NCBI GenBank assembly: GCA_963850605.1
Contig: CAWKLX010000010.1
Span: 1 to 64,000 of the forward strand
Direction of reading: 5' to 3'
DNA from: BOG-908 sp963850605
Lineage (GTDB): Bacteria; Pseudomonadota; Alphaproteobacteria; Acetobacterales; Acetobacteraceae
DNA length: 64,000 nucleotides
The translations under genes and the position numbers were made by a program. The notes below the pieces were generated by a model. That model searched no databases. It saw only the letters and a program-made list of their open reading frames with translations, and was not told where the DNA came from. Positions 33,768 through 42,713 of this stretch are shown in pieces; position 1 is the first letter of the stretch, and every line of letters starts with the position of its first letter.

Positions 33768-33835
33768 GGCGGGCTCTCGTCAGGATGTCGTGCAAATAGG
33801 GGTTCTGGCACGTCCTGCACCGTCTGGAAAAACTC

Positions 33836-34660
33836 TTACCCGGCCAGCTCGCGCGACCTCTTGGTGGCAGCCTGCAGGGCATGGCGGAGGCTGGCCGGCC
33901 AGGCATCGTCCGCCATCAGCACGGCCAGCGCCCGTTCCGTGACCCCGTTGGGGCTGGTGACCGCCCGGCGCAACGCCGACAACTCCTCGGGCGAGGCAGC
34001 CAGCAACGCGCCTGCCCCCGCCACCGTCTGCCGCGCCAGCGTCCGGGCCAGCGCGGATGGGATGCCTTCCGCCGCCCCCAGGTGTTCCAGGAGTTCGGCC
34101 AGCAGGAACACATAGGCCGGGCCGCAGCCGGAAACGGATGTAACCGGGTCGATGAGGCCCTCGTCATCCAGCCAGGCCAGCTCGCCGGACACGCGCAGCA
34201 ACGCATCGCATAGCGCACGATCGGCCTCCGGCACCTCCGGTCCGGCATAGGCGACCGTCATGCCCTGGCCGATCGCGGCCGGCGTGTTGGGCATGGCCCG
34301 AACAACGGCATGCGCGCCGCCCAGCATGTTGCCGATGCGAGACACCGTGAGCCCGGCGAGAATGGAGATCACTGGCGGGCCGGGTTGCAGACGCCGTCCC
34401 AGCACGGGCAGCACGTCAGAAGCCATTTGCGGCTTGATCGCCACCACGATGGCGCCGGGCTGGAAGGCCGGGGGAATTTGGTCGAGCGACGGAATCAGCA
34501 GATCCTGCGCGCGTGCCACCTGCGCCGGCATGGCCGGATCGACGAGGACGGACGGGGCCAATCCCGACTTCGCCCAGCCGGCGAACATGGCCGCCCCCAT
34601 CCGTCCCGCGCCCAACAAAAGGACGGGCGGCAGCAAGACCGGCGGCAGCGTCGGCGTCAC
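33836..34660 (-). CDS. proC: pyrroline-5-carboxylate reductase
   Basis: A 274-residue enzyme for the last step of proline synthesis, using NAD(P)H in the cytoplasm. The dinucleotide fold starts VLLLGAGRMGAAMFAGWAKSGL. AIKPQMASDVLPVL and RAMPNTPAAIGQGMT are family landmarks. The C-terminal SVSGCGPAYVFLLAELLEHLGAAEGI and TSPNGVTERALAVL contain the proline-binding signature. The start is GTG at 34660, overlapping the YbjN stop as GTGA, so translation is coupled. It lies between ybjN-like and TetR genes. Confidence 0.95.
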   Translation of the reverse strand: MTPTLPPVLLPPVLLLGAGRMGAAMFAGWAKSGLAPSVLVDPAMPAQVARAQDLLIPSLDQIPPAFQPGAIVVAIKPQMASDVLPVLGRRLQPGPPVISILAGLTVSRIGNMLGGAHAVVRAMPNTPAAIGQGMTVAYAGPEVPEADRALCDALLRVSGELAWLDDEGLIDPVTSVSGCGPAYVFLLAELLEHLGAAEGIPSALARTLARQTVAGAGALLAASPEELSALRRAVTSPNGVTERALAVLMADDAWPASLRHALQAATKRSRELAG

Positions 34661-35155
34661 GCCTCGCCCACGCACTCCAGCATGGCCGCCTCCAGCGCGT
34701 CGGCGGGCGATTTGCCGCCCCACAACACGAACTGGAAAGCGGGGTAGAAACGCTCGCACTCGGTAATCGCGATATCGATCATGTCCTCGAGACTTCTCGG
34801 CCGAGGCGCCTGGCGCTCCGCGCAGCAGCACGGAGTGGCGGAACAGCGGCATGCCGTCATCGCTGTCCATCCCAAAGTGGCCGATCCAGAGCCGCTCATT
34901 GGCACGCGCGAGCAGCTCGTACAGCGCAGTGCGCCGCGGAGCCGGCACTTTGAGGTCGAACGTGCAGGTGAAATGCATCGCCGAGATCTCGCCCGACCAG
35001 CTGAAATACAGCCCGTAATCGCACCATTTGCCGGGCGCCTCGGCGGCCATTTCGGCGTCCGAGCGGCGGTCGAACGACCATTCATTCGCCGAGACGATCT
35101 GTTCCATGACGTCGAGCGGGTTGGCGGCGGTGCCGGCTTGCATGTGCAGGGACAT
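34657..35155 (-). CDS. YbjN domain-containing protein (frameshifted)
   Basis: About 165 residues when restored. YbjN (type III secretion chaperone-like fold) proteins are soluble and of uncertain role. Core segments are MEQIVSANEWSFDRRSDAEMAAEAPGKWCDYGLYFSWSG, FDLKVPAPRRTALYELLARANERLWIGHFGMD and, after the break, MIDIAITECERFYPAFQFVLWGGKSPADALEAAML. One extra base near 34795 separates the two parts; removing it gives GASAESLEDMIDIAI. The ATG at 35155 has GGGAGA upstream. The restored stop overlaps the proC start. YbjN next to proC is a recurrent arrangement in this group of bacteria. Confidence 0.86.
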
Positions 35156-35315
35156 CGGACGGGGTCTCCCTACAGGGTGTGGGCCCGGGGCGGGTCTTGC
35201 CCTGCTGCCAAATGCTTATGGGCAGATGCGGAGTCGCCGCAAGAGAAGCGGTGCCCAGAGGCGCATAAAAGCAGGCGCTGGCGTCCGGCGCGGCAGGGCG
35301 TTACCAGCCACGCCG

Positions 35316-36911
35316 ATGCCGCGCTCGTTCTCTCCCCTGCTTGTCGTGCTGTCGGTCGTGTTGGTCGCCGGCTGGTGGTGGCCGAACCGGCTGCAGGACC
35401 CCCGGCCAGGCACGCAGGCGCAAAAATTCAACAGCCTGTCCTACGAGGGCTATCGCACGGGTAAATCGCCGCTCCGCGACCGGTTTCCGACCGAAGCCGA
35501 AGTGGACCAGGATCTTGCTCTTCTCGCCCCGATCACGCGCGGCATACGCACCTACGCGGCCATCGAAGGCCCGTTCGAGATCGCGGCCATCGCGCAACGG
35601 CATGGCCTGAAAATGTGGCAGGGAATTTGGCTAGGCGCCGACCGTGCCAAGAACACGCTGGAAATGACTCGCGCCATAGACCTCGCACATCGCTACCCGG
35701 ACACGATCGAGCGTCTTGTGGTCGGCAACGAGGTTTTGCTTCGCCGCGATCTGCCGCCCGACGAACTCGCCGCCGACATCGACCACGTGCGGGCGGCCGT
35801 GCACCAGCCCGTCGCCTATGCCGACGTCTCCGATTTCTGGGACCAGTTCCCGATGGTGGCGTCGCACGTGGATGTCGTCATGATCCACCTGCTGCCATAT
35901 TGGGAGGACGTGCCCACCGGCATCGGTCATGCGGTCGCCACGATCGGCAGCTTGTATGACCACTTTTCCGCGCTGTTTCCCGGCAAGAAGATTTCGATCG
36001 GCGAAACCGGCTGGCCAAGTTGCTGCCGTCAGCGGCGCGACGCGCTGCCCAGCCGCATCAACCAGGCACGCTTCCTGCGCGGCTTCATGGCGCTGGCTGC
36101 GGAAAAACGTTTTGACTACAATTTCTTCGAGGCGTTCGACGAGGATTGGAAATACGAGAGCGAGGGAATCGTCGGCGCTCACTGGGGCCTGTTCACCGGT
36201 GCGCGCACGGAAAAGATACCGCCCTTCGGCCCGCTCAGTGAAAACCCGTTTTGGCCGCGGTATGCGGCGATCGGCGTCGGTGTCGCCTGCCTGCTCGCCT
36301 GGCTGGGCCGCCGCAACACCAATCCGCACCAGACCGCGCTGCTGGCGGCGACCCTCGGCGCGGCGATCAGCCTGGCCTGGGCCGATTGGGCGCCAGTCAC
36401 CTACGACATCCACGTCAACCTGGCCGCCTGTGTGAACCTGTTCGGCCAGGGATTGCTGGCAGGGCTGGCCATGCGCCGGCTGGCCGGTCTGGCGCCGGCC
36501 GACCCGGCCCGCACCGGCGCGCAGGCCACGTGGCGGGTGATCGCGCTGCTTCGCCTGCGCCGCCCCGGCTGGAACGGCCTGTTCGAGGACACGTGCTTTC
36601 TGTTCGTGTGGGCGGCCGCCGTGGACCAGATATTGTTGGTGTTCGACCCGCGCTACCGCGAGTTCCCAATCGCCACCTACGCGGTACCGCTGGTCGTTAC
36701 CGCCGCACGTGCCACGCTTGGCGATCTGCCGCGCGGCACCGGACGTCGCGAGGAGTTCCTGCTCGCGTCGGTGCTGAGCCTGGGTGCGTTGGCCAGCGCA
36801 GTGCAGGAGGGACCGCTCAATGGGCAATCGCTCACCTGGAACGCGTGCGCGCTGGCGCTGGCGTTGCCGCTATGGGTCAGTCTGTCGGCCCGAACACGAT
36901 CAAGGCTTTGA
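35316..36911 (+). CDS. GH17-like beta-1,3-glucanase/glucosyltransferase with C-terminal membrane domain
   Basis: A 531-residue protein. An N-terminal membrane anchor (about residues 5-22) is followed by a glycoside hydrolase family 17 domain (about 35-300). The proton-donor segment is RLVVGNEVLLRRDLP and the nucleophile motif is SIGETGWPSCCRQRR, both with the expected Glu. A C-terminal half with six or seven hydrophobic segments follows. Related proteins act in cyclic or linear beta-1,3/1,6-glucan synthesis (NdvC-type) at the cytoplasmic membrane. It is alone on the plus strand, divergent from YbjN and convergent with the PDZ gene. The cargo glucan is unknown; no ndvB is in the window. Confidence 0.86.
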   Translation: MPRSFSPLLVVLSVVLVAGWWWPNRLQDPRPGTQAQKFNSLSYEGYRTGKSPLRDRFPTEAEVDQDLALLAPITRGIRTYAAIEGPFEIAAIAQRHGLKMWQGIWLGADRAKNTLEMTRAIDLAHRYPDTIERLVVGNEVLLRRDLPPDELAADIDHVRAAVHQPVAYADVSDFWDQFPMVASHVDVVMIHLLPYWEDVPTGIGHAVATIGSLYDHFSALFPGKKISIGETGWPSCCRQRRDALPSRINQARFLRGFMALAAEKRFDYNFFEAFDEDWKYESEGIVGAHWGLFTGARTEKIPPFGPLSENPFWPRYAAIGVGVACLLAWLGRRNTNPHQTALLAATLGAAISLAWADWAPVTYDIHVNLAACVNLFGQGLLAGLAMRRLAGLAPADPARTGAQATWRVIALLRLRRPGWNGLFEDTCFLFVWAAAVDQILLVFDPRYREFPIATYAVPLVVTAARATLGDLPRGTGRREEFLLASVLSLGALASAVQEGPLNGQSLTWNACALALALPLWVSLSARTRSRL

Positions 36912-36914
36912 CGG

Positions 36915-37475
36915 TTATTGAACCGGCACCGGTTGCATTTGCGGCCGCGGGGGCGTCGGCTGGTGGTGCCTGAAGCACCCGAGCTCGTAACAACCAAAGA
37001 GCGCCGCCGCGCCCACGCCGATCGCCACTTTTTCGCGCGTGGACATGCCCTGCTGCACCTCGCCCGGCACGATCTGCACGCGCTGCGCCTGGGCCGGGCC
37101 GCCGCCCGCCGGGATGTAGTCCACGGTCGCGGGCTGCCCAGGCGGAAGCGCATGCACGAAGGCGGCGAACACCGCCAAGCTGGGGAAGACGCGCCCATTC
37201 ACCGCCACGATGTCGTCGCCCGTCCTGAACACCGCGCGCGCACCAGGCGCGCCACGATGCACGCCGCTCACGCGCATGATCTCAAACGTCATGCCGGGTT
37301 CGCTGATCATCTCCGCGCCCTGCAGGTCCAACCCCAGCGTGCCGCCTTGCGCGCGCAAGCCGGACGCCTCCTGCGGCGTCAGCAGCCGGTAACCCATGGC
37401 GTTGTCGGCCCAAGCGGGGCTGGACGCCCCCGCCAGCAGCATGAGTGCCGCAGCAGAGGCAGCGCCCACTCGCAT
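36915..37475 (-). CDS. secreted PDZ domain protein
   Basis: A 186-residue exported protein with a signal peptide (about residues 1-23) and one PDZ-like domain. The domain core is TLGLDLQGAEMISEPGMTFEIMRVSGVHRGAPGARAVFRTGDDIVAVNGRVFPSL, with the PDZ pattern GDxIxxVNG. A hydrophobic stretch (VAIGVGAAALFGCYELGCF) and a Pro-rich tail follow, so it may be membrane-anchored at its C-terminus. The ATG overlaps the stop of the upstream YidB-like gene (TGATG). No protease domain is present. The function is unknown. Confidence 0.83.
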   Translation of the reverse strand: MRVGAASAAALMLLAGASSPAWADNAMGYRLLTPQEASGLRAQGGTLGLDLQGAEMISEPGMTFEIMRVSGVHRGAPGARAVFRTGDDIVAVNGRVFPSLAVFAAFVHALPPGQPATVDYIPAGGGPAQAQRVQIVPGEVQQGMSTREKVAIGVGAAALFGCYELGCFRHHQPTPPRPQMQPVPVQ

Positions 37476-37869
37476 CAGACCGACACCGTGCCTTCATTGG
37501 GCATGCGGCCACCCGGCGTCATGCCGTCCACGGCCGCGGGCAAATGCTGGCTCATCTGCGACAAGAAGTCCTGAGGCGGCATGCCGGCCTGGCTCGCCAT
37601 GCTGTTCACACGGTCCTGCCCGAACACCTGCTGCAACTGGTCCGGCGAGACCGGCTGGTTGGGGCCGTTGCCCACCCAGGATTGCGCGATGTGGCCCAGG
37701 CCCGCCTGCTCGAACTGGCCAATCAACCCTTGCAGGCCGCCGCCACCCATCTGCCGCCACCACCCATCATGCCGCCACCGCCCAGCAGGCTGCTCAGCAC
37801 ACCGCCCATGGGAGAGGACGCGCCACCACCGCCCATCAAGCCGCCCAAAACTTGGTCCAGTAAGCCCAT
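37475..37869 (-). CDS. YidB family protein (DUF937), frameshifted
   Basis: About 131 residues when restored. The N-terminus MGLLDQVLGGLMGG and the C-terminal FEQAGLGHIAQSWVGNGPNQPVSPDQLQQVFGQDRVNSMASQAGM are the standard two ends of YidB/DUF937 proteins, joined by a Gly/Met/Ser-rich linker. The frame breaks in the linker near 37755, within a GGTGGCGGC-type run where a base is missing or two are extra. The start is ATG at 37869, with GAAAGAG-like spacing upstream. The stop overlaps the PDZ gene start. The function is unknown. A composite hairpin element lies 60 bp upstream. Confidence 0.83.
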
Positions 37870-37930
37870 GTCTCGCTCCCGCGTGTATGTGCGGGCGTTA
37901 CGCGGGGCGAGGCGGGAGGTTGCAGAGTAT

Positions 37931-38023
37931 GTTCTTTTCTGAAGAAAAGAACCAAAAGACTTTTGTCTGTGCTGACGCGGACTCAATGAATAAGAGTTTA
38001 TTGCTTCTTTTGCAAAAAGAAGC
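37931..38023. repeat. composite hairpin element, full copy 3 (reverse)
   Basis: The left hairpin is GTTCTTTTC/GAAAAGAAC at about 37931-37952, the core GCTGACGCGGAC is at 37971-37982 (reverse orientation), and the right hairpin CTTCTTTT/AAAAAGAAG is near 38004-38022. It is directly 3' of the phosphomannomutase gene (stop at 38029) and upstream of the YidB-like gene. Confidence 0.8.
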
Positions 38024-38028
38024 GCTTT

Positions 38029-39445
38029 TTAATGCCCGGCATTCTCCGCAGAAAAATCGGGCGCCTGTAACCCGCTCCGGGCCAACTGCTCCACCAGCGC
38101 CCCCTTCAACCGATCCAGCCCTGCCTCGTCCTTCGCCTCCGCACGCGCGACCAGCACCGCCTGCGTGTTGGACGCGCGCAGCAGCCACCAGCCATCCGGC
38201 GTGTTCACCCGAACACCGTCTATGTCGGACATGGTGGCACCCAACTTCGCGCAGGCGCGCTGCCACTTCCTCCACCACGGCGAATTTGCGCTCGTCGGCG
38301 CAATCGAAACGCAACTCCGGCGTGTTGACCATGTGGGGCAGCGCGTCGCGCACGTCGGACAGCTTGCGGTCCAGACGCGCCAAGATGCCCAGCAAGCGTA
38401 CCGCCGCGTACAACGCGTCGTCGAACCCATACCATTTGTCGGCGAAGAAGATGTGTCCGGACATCTCGCCCGCCAAAGGTGCGCCCAGCTCGGCCATTTT
38501 CGCCTTGATCAGGCTATGGCCGGTGCGCCACATCAGCGGCGCACCACCTGCGGCAGAGATTTCGTCGAACAACACCTGGCTGGCCTTCACATCGGCGATG
38601 ATGGTGGCCCCAGGCCTGTCCCGCAGCACGTCGCGCGCCAGGATCGCCAGCAACTGATCGCCGGCCAGGATGCGGCCGAGATTATCGACCGCGCCGATCC
38701 GGTCCGCGTCGCCATCGAACGCGATGCCGATATCGGCGCCTTTCGCATGCACCTCGGCAATCAGCTGCTCGAGGTTCTTCGCGACAGTCGGGTCTGGGTG
38801 ATGTGCCGGAAAACGCCCGTCGATCTCCCCGTTCAGCACCGTGTGTGCGCCGGGCAGCGATCCCACCAGTTTTTGCAAAGCCTCGCCGGCCGCCCCGTTA
38901 CCGTTATCCCAAACGACGTTGAGAATGCGGTCGCCGCCGTCCCAGTCGCTGAGCAGGCGGGCCACGTAATCGGCCATTACATCGACATCGCGCACGCTGC
39001 CCGGCGCTGCTTCGACGACGTCGCCCGCAGCCGCCAGCCGGCCGATTTCGGTGATCTGCCGGCCGAAAAACGGCTTGTTGGCCAGCACCATCTTGAAACC
39101 ATTATAGTCCGGCGGGTTGTGGCTGCCGGTGACCATCACTCCGCCATCCGTCTTCAGCGATACCGCCGCATAATACAGCATGGGGGTAGGCCCGCGGCCG
39201 ACCCGTACTACCTCGATGCCGCTCTCCACCAGCCCCCGCACCAGCTCCGGCTCAAGCTCGGGCGAGGACAGGCGGCCATCGTAGCCAACAGCCACCGTTC
39301 GCCCGCCATTTCGGGCCACCAGGCTGCCGAACACGCGGCCGATGGCGAACGCGTCCGCCGGGTGCAGCGTGCGGCCGACGACGCCGCGGATATCGTACTC
39401 GCGCAGCGAGGTCGGGTCGAAATCGTGGGAAAACTTCTCAGCCAT
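38029..39445 (-). CDS. phosphomannomutase/phosphoglucomutase (frameshifted)
   Basis: About 471 residues when restored. An alpha-D-phosphohexomutase that interconverts hexose 1- and 6-phosphates for nucleotide-sugar synthesis. The active-site Ser loop is VMVTGSHNPPDYNGFKM, the magnesium loop IGIAFDGDADRIGAVD, the sugar loop GEMSGHIFFADKWYGFDDALYAA, and the phosphate-binding loop VNTPDGWWLLRASNTQAVLVARAEA. One extra base near 38251 breaks the frame at VAARLR; removal gives VAARLRKLGATMSDIDGVRVNTPDGWW. The start is ATG at 39445, 5 bp after galU on the same strand. Together they would supply UDP-glucose. Confidence 0.88.
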
Positions 39446-39450
39446 GCCGC

Positions 39451-40323
39451 TCACCCCTGGTATTTGCGCAGAAACGCGCGGACATGGTCGGCCATCTCCG
39501 GCCGACGCAGCGCGAACGCGATCTGCGCCTCCAGAAACCCGACCTTGTCGCCGCAATCGAAACGTTGCCCTTCATAGCGCAACCCGTGGAACGGCGCGTG
39601 GCCGATGGTGCGCGCCAGGCCGTCGGTCAGTTGCACCTCGTTGCCGGCGCCCCGTTCCATGCGCGCCAGGTGCTCGATGACCTCGGGCAGCAGCACGTAA
39701 CGGCCGATGATGGACAGGTTGGACGGCGCGTCCTCGGGCTTCGGCTTTTCGACCAGCCCGGTCACCTCGACCAGCCGGCCATCGTCCTGGCCGATGCTGA
39801 GGATGCCGTATTTGTTGGTCTGGTCGCGCGGCACTTCGGTCACCGCCACCACGCTGCCGCCGGTTTGGTAATAGGCGTCGGCAAGCTGTTTGGTGCACGG
39901 CACGTCCGACAGGATCAGGTCGTCGGGCAGCAGGATGGCGAATGGATCGTCGCCGATGAAGGCGCGGGCGCACCAGATGGCGTGGCCCAGGCCCAGCGGC
40001 TCCTGCTGGCGGACGGTGACGATGTCGCCCGGCTCGAGCTGCGCCGCCTTCAGCATGGCCAGTTCGGCGGTGCGACCGCGTTGGCGCAGGGTGGATTCCA
40101 ACTCGTAGGCCACGTCGAAATGCTCGACCAGCGCGATCTTGCCGCGGCCGGTGATCATGCAGAACTGCTCGATGCCGGCGGCTCGCGCTTCATCGACCGC
40201 GTACTGGATCAGCGGCTTGTCTACCACCGGCAGCATTTCCTTCGCCATCGCCTTGGTGGCAGGCAGGAATCGCGTGCCGAGCCCTGCCACGGGCAGGACG
40301 GCCTTGCGCAACTTCTTGACCAC
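39451..40323 (-). CDS. galU: UTP-glucose-1-phosphate uridylyltransferase
   Basis: A 290-residue nucleotidyltransferase making UDP-glucose from UTP and glucose-1-phosphate. The N-terminal signature AVLPVAGLGTRFLPATKAMAKEMLPVVDKP, the QQEPLGLGHAIWCAR loop and FAILLPDDLI carry the nucleotide and metal sites; VTGLVEKPKPEDAPSNLSIIGRYVL binds sugar. The length is typical. Its product feeds ugd (at 63230 onward) and glucan synthesis. The mutase gene follows after 5 bp, so the two are one operon. A 200-bp upstream region before tRNA-Glu presumably contains the promoter. Confidence 0.96.
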   Translation of the reverse strand: MVKKLRKAVLPVAGLGTRFLPATKAMAKEMLPVVDKPLIQYAVDEARAAGIEQFCMITGRGKIALVEHFDVAYELESTLRQRGRTAELAMLKAAQLEPGDIVTVRQQEPLGLGHAIWCARAFIGDDPFAILLPDDLILSDVPCTKQLADAYYQTGGSVVAVTEVPRDQTNKYGILSIGQDDGRLVEVTGLVEKPKPEDAPSNLSIIGRYVLLPEVIEHLARMERGAGNEVQLTDGLARTIGHAPFHGLRYEGQRFDCGDKVGFLEAQIAFALRRPEMADHVRAFLRKYQG

Positions 40324-40527
40324 GAAAACTCCTCATCAACGGCGGCGTGGTGGGCAGGCCCAGGCTCGGCGGCCGCCCAGGTCAGGTTGCGCCCAGGACC
40401 GGCGCGCCGGGAAACTGCCCGCCAAACTTCTAGGGATCAAGGCTGCGCCCCCTGTCGGCGTCCGCGGCACAGGCGCGAGGTTGCCAGTCGCCCCGCGCTG
40501 CCTTAGACGATGCCCCCGGCCCGTCTT

Positions 40528-40603
40528 GTCCCGTTCGTCTAGAGGCCCAGGACAGCGCCCTCTCACGGCGCTAACAGGGGTTCGAATCCCCTACGGGACG
40601 CCA
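40528..40603 (+). tRNA. tRNA-Glu (anticodon CTC)
   Basis: A complete cloverleaf is visible. The acceptor GTCCCGT pairs with ACGGGAC (40593-40599). The D-arm is followed by an anticodon stem GCGCC/GGCGC around loop CTCTCAC, with anticodon CTC at 40562-40564. The T-arm is GGGGT-TCGAATC-CCCTA type. The discriminator is G, and CCA is encoded at 40601-40603. It reads GAG codons. An AT-rich stretch and a PEP-CTERM gene follow. Confidence 0.95.
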
Positions 40604-40773
40604 GCCTTCTCTTAGAAGTTGCTCACGGCCGCAAACCTCTCGCTGCTGTCATAACCGGAGGCACGTCTAACTCATGTTGCATCCGCGCCTAGTCAGTCTC
40701 ATAAATAGGACTTGCACGTCTCAAATTATAGTTTTAGTTGGAGCGACAGAACGGAATGCAAAAGGTAGATTTC

Positions 40774-41439
40774 ATGTCGAAACTATTGGCGGGCGTGTTC
40801 GTCGCTGCCGCGATGCTGGTCGGGATCGGTTCGAGCCGAGCTGCCGTCATCAACGATGTCGAGCTGGTCGGTGAGACCGTAACGTTTGGGAACGATGCGT
40901 TTTCCACCCAAAACGGGCTGGCGGGCCAGAGCGGATTGGCGGGCGAAATCATCCTGACCGCCTCCGGCGGCAACACCATCGACGCATGGTGCATGGACCT
41001 TTTTCACGACGTCTATCTCGGTAACGGACAGAATTTAACCTACACCGGGGCGACGCTTGTGGGGGCCAGCAACGGCGATGGCGGGTTCCTGACCGCTGTG
41101 CAAGCGCAGCAGATCGCCGGCCTGGTCGAGTATGGCGACCAGCTGGTCGCCAATGGCGGCGGCACCGATCAGGCGGCCGGCATACAGATGGCGATCTGGG
41201 CCACCGAGTATGCCGGCCTGACCTTCGCCGGTCCGTCCGCAGCGGTGACCGCCGAACAGGCGGACCTGGCATTGGCGCCGTCGCTCAATGGCCGGGTCGA
41301 AAGCCTCGTCAGCCTGACCGGAACACAGCAGCTTGTCTCCGACACCAATCAGATTCCCGAGCCGGCAAGTTTCGGCCTGATGGGCGTAGGCATGCTCGGC
41401 CTCGGCTTCGTTCGCCGCCAGTCCGTCTCGCGCGCCTAA
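40774..41439 (+). CDS. PEP-CTERM sorting domain protein
   Basis: A 221-residue exported protein. A signal peptide (MSKLLAGVFVAAAMLVGIGSSRA) is followed by a mature domain with INDVELVGETVTFG, AWCMDLFHDVYLG and IQMAIWATEYAG, a pattern seen in other PEP-CTERM proteins. The C-terminus IPEPASFGLMGVGMLGLGFVRRQ is a clear PEP-CTERM tripartite signal: the PEP motif, a hydrophobic helix and basic residues, cleaved by an exosortase. I chose ATG at 40774, with AAAAGG upstream; in-frame ATG at 40756 and GTG-like options are possible. It lies just downstream of tRNA-Glu in an AT-rich setting. No exosortase gene is in the window. Confidence 0.88.
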   Translation: MSKLLAGVFVAAAMLVGIGSSRAAVINDVELVGETVTFGNDAFSTQNGLAGQSGLAGEIILTASGGNTIDAWCMDLFHDVYLGNGQNLTYTGATLVGASNGDGGFLTAVQAQQIAGLVEYGDQLVANGGGTDQAAGIQMAIWATEYAGLTFAGPSAAVTAEQADLALAPSLNGRVESLVSLTGTQQLVSDTNQIPEPASFGLMGVGMLGLGFVRRQSVSRA

Positions 41440-41451
41440 AATTTGGCCGGT

Positions 41452-42024
41452 TCAGGCGGACTGACCTGAACCGGCGCCACCAGGCATCCACAGCACATCG
41501 CCCGTCGCGTTCAGCCGGCGCCCCAGCACGAACAGCAGGTCGGACATGCGGTTGAGTGCGCGCACGACCTCGGGGTTGACCACCTCATCCTGTGCCAGCC
41601 GCACAACACGGCGTTCGGCGCGGCGCAGCACCGTGCGGGCCAGGTGGGCGTGGGCGGCGGCCGGCGTGCCGCCGGGCAGCACGAAACTGGCGAGCGGGGC
41701 GAGTGCCGCGTTCATCGCGGCCACTTCCTTCTCCAGCCGTTCGACCAAGGCCGCGGACACACGCAAGCGGTCGCCTGCCGCGCCCGGCACACACAAATCG
41801 GCGCCGATATCGAAAAGATCGTTTTGCATGCGGCCCAGCATCGCGTCGGCCTCGGTATCGGTCGCCGTGTGCAGGCGCAGTATGCCGATCGTGGCGTTGG
41901 CCTCATCGACCGTGCCGTAAGCCTCCACACGCGGGCTGTCCTTTGAGACGCGCGTGCCGTCGCCGAGCGATGTTTGCCCGCCATCGCCGCCCTTCGTGAC
42001 CACGCGATCGATACGCACCGTCAT
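41452..42024 (-). CDS. cob(I)yrinic acid a,c-diamide/cob(I)alamin adenosyltransferase (PduO type)
   Basis: A 190-residue enzyme that transfers adenosyl from ATP to cob(I)alamin, making coenzyme B12. The N-terminal ATP-binding signature VVTKGGDGGQTSLGDGTRVSKDSPRVEAYGTVDEANA is diagnostic. The helical C-terminus includes FVLPGGTPAAAHAHLARTVLRRAERR and PEVVRALNRMSDLLFVLGR. The ATG at 42024 overlaps the stop of the ABC ATPase gene by 4 bp (ATGA). Being the last gene of a four-gene importer operon, it supports cobalamin as the importer's cargo. Confidence 0.95.
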   Translation of the reverse strand: MTVRIDRVVTKGGDGGQTSLGDGTRVSKDSPRVEAYGTVDEANATIGILRLHTATDTEADAMLGRMQNDLFDIGADLCVPGAAGDRLRVSAALVERLEKEVAAMNAALAPLASFVLPGGTPAAAHAHLARTVLRRAERRVVRLAQDEVVNPEVVRALNRMSDLLFVLGRRLNATGDVLWMPGGAGSGQSA

Positions 42025-42713
42025 GCCTTCTCCTGACCCGCTGCCCGCGCCAGACGAGGCGCGCCGTCGGTCACCAGCACCATGCCGAACGCGGCAGCCG
42101 CTGCTGGCAAAACGGCGTGCGGCGCACCGTCGGCAACGATGCGCCCATCCACCAGCACCAACATGCGTGTGGCGTAAGCCGCCGCAAGCTCCACCGCATG
42201 CAGCACCGCGACAACGGTGCGGCCGTCCCGAGCCAGCCGGGCCAGCAGGCGCATGATGTCGTGCGCGGCCGCCGGATCCAGGTCGGCCACCGGCTCGTCC
42301 AGCAGAAAATGTTCGGGCTGGGTGGCCAGCGCCCGGGCCAGCATGGCGCGCCGAACCTGACCTCCGGACAGTGTCTCGACCCGGCGATCCGCGAAACGTT
42401 CCACGTCGCAGGCCCGCATCGCGCGGGCGACCGCCTCGCGCTGGGTATCCGCCCACGGGATGCGGCCAAGCGCCACCAATTCGGCCACCGTCAGCCCCCA
42501 GGCGCTGCGTGCCCCCTGTTCCATGTAGGCGGTATCGCGCGCGCGCACGTGGCCGCCGGGCAGAAGGCCGGCCAGCGCTTGCAGCAGCGTGGTCTTGCCC
42601 GCCCCGTTGGGACCGCACACCGCGACGAACTCGCCAGGGCCAGCGGCAAACGTCACCTCGTGCAGCACCTGGACGCCGCCCAGGCGGGCGGAGAAATTTT
42701 GGACGCCGATCAC
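42021..42713 (-). CDS. ABC transporter ATP-binding protein (BtuD/FhuC type)
   Basis: A 230-residue ATPase of an importer for B12 or iron chelates. Walker A is GPNGAGKTT, the signature is LSGGQVRRAMLARALA, and Walker B is HFLLDEPVADLDP, with the switch His in VVAVLHAVELAAAYA. The start is GTG at 42713, overlapping the permease stop as GTGA. The stop overlaps the adenosyltransferase start as ATGA. With the permease and binding protein upstream it forms a complete type II importer. B12 is the more likely cargo, because of the adenosyltransferase, but siderophore is not excluded. Confidence 0.93.
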   Translation of the reverse strand: MIGVQNFSARLGGVQVLHEVTFAAGPGEFVAVCGPNGAGKTTLLQALAGLLPGGHVRARDTAYMEQGARSAWGLTVAELVALGRIPWADTQREAVARAMRACDVERFADRRVETLSGGQVRRAMLARALATQPEHFLLDEPVADLDPAAAHDIMRLLARLARDGRTVVAVLHAVELAAAYATRMLVLVDGRIVADGAPHAVLPAAAAAFGMVLVTDGAPRLARAAGQEKA

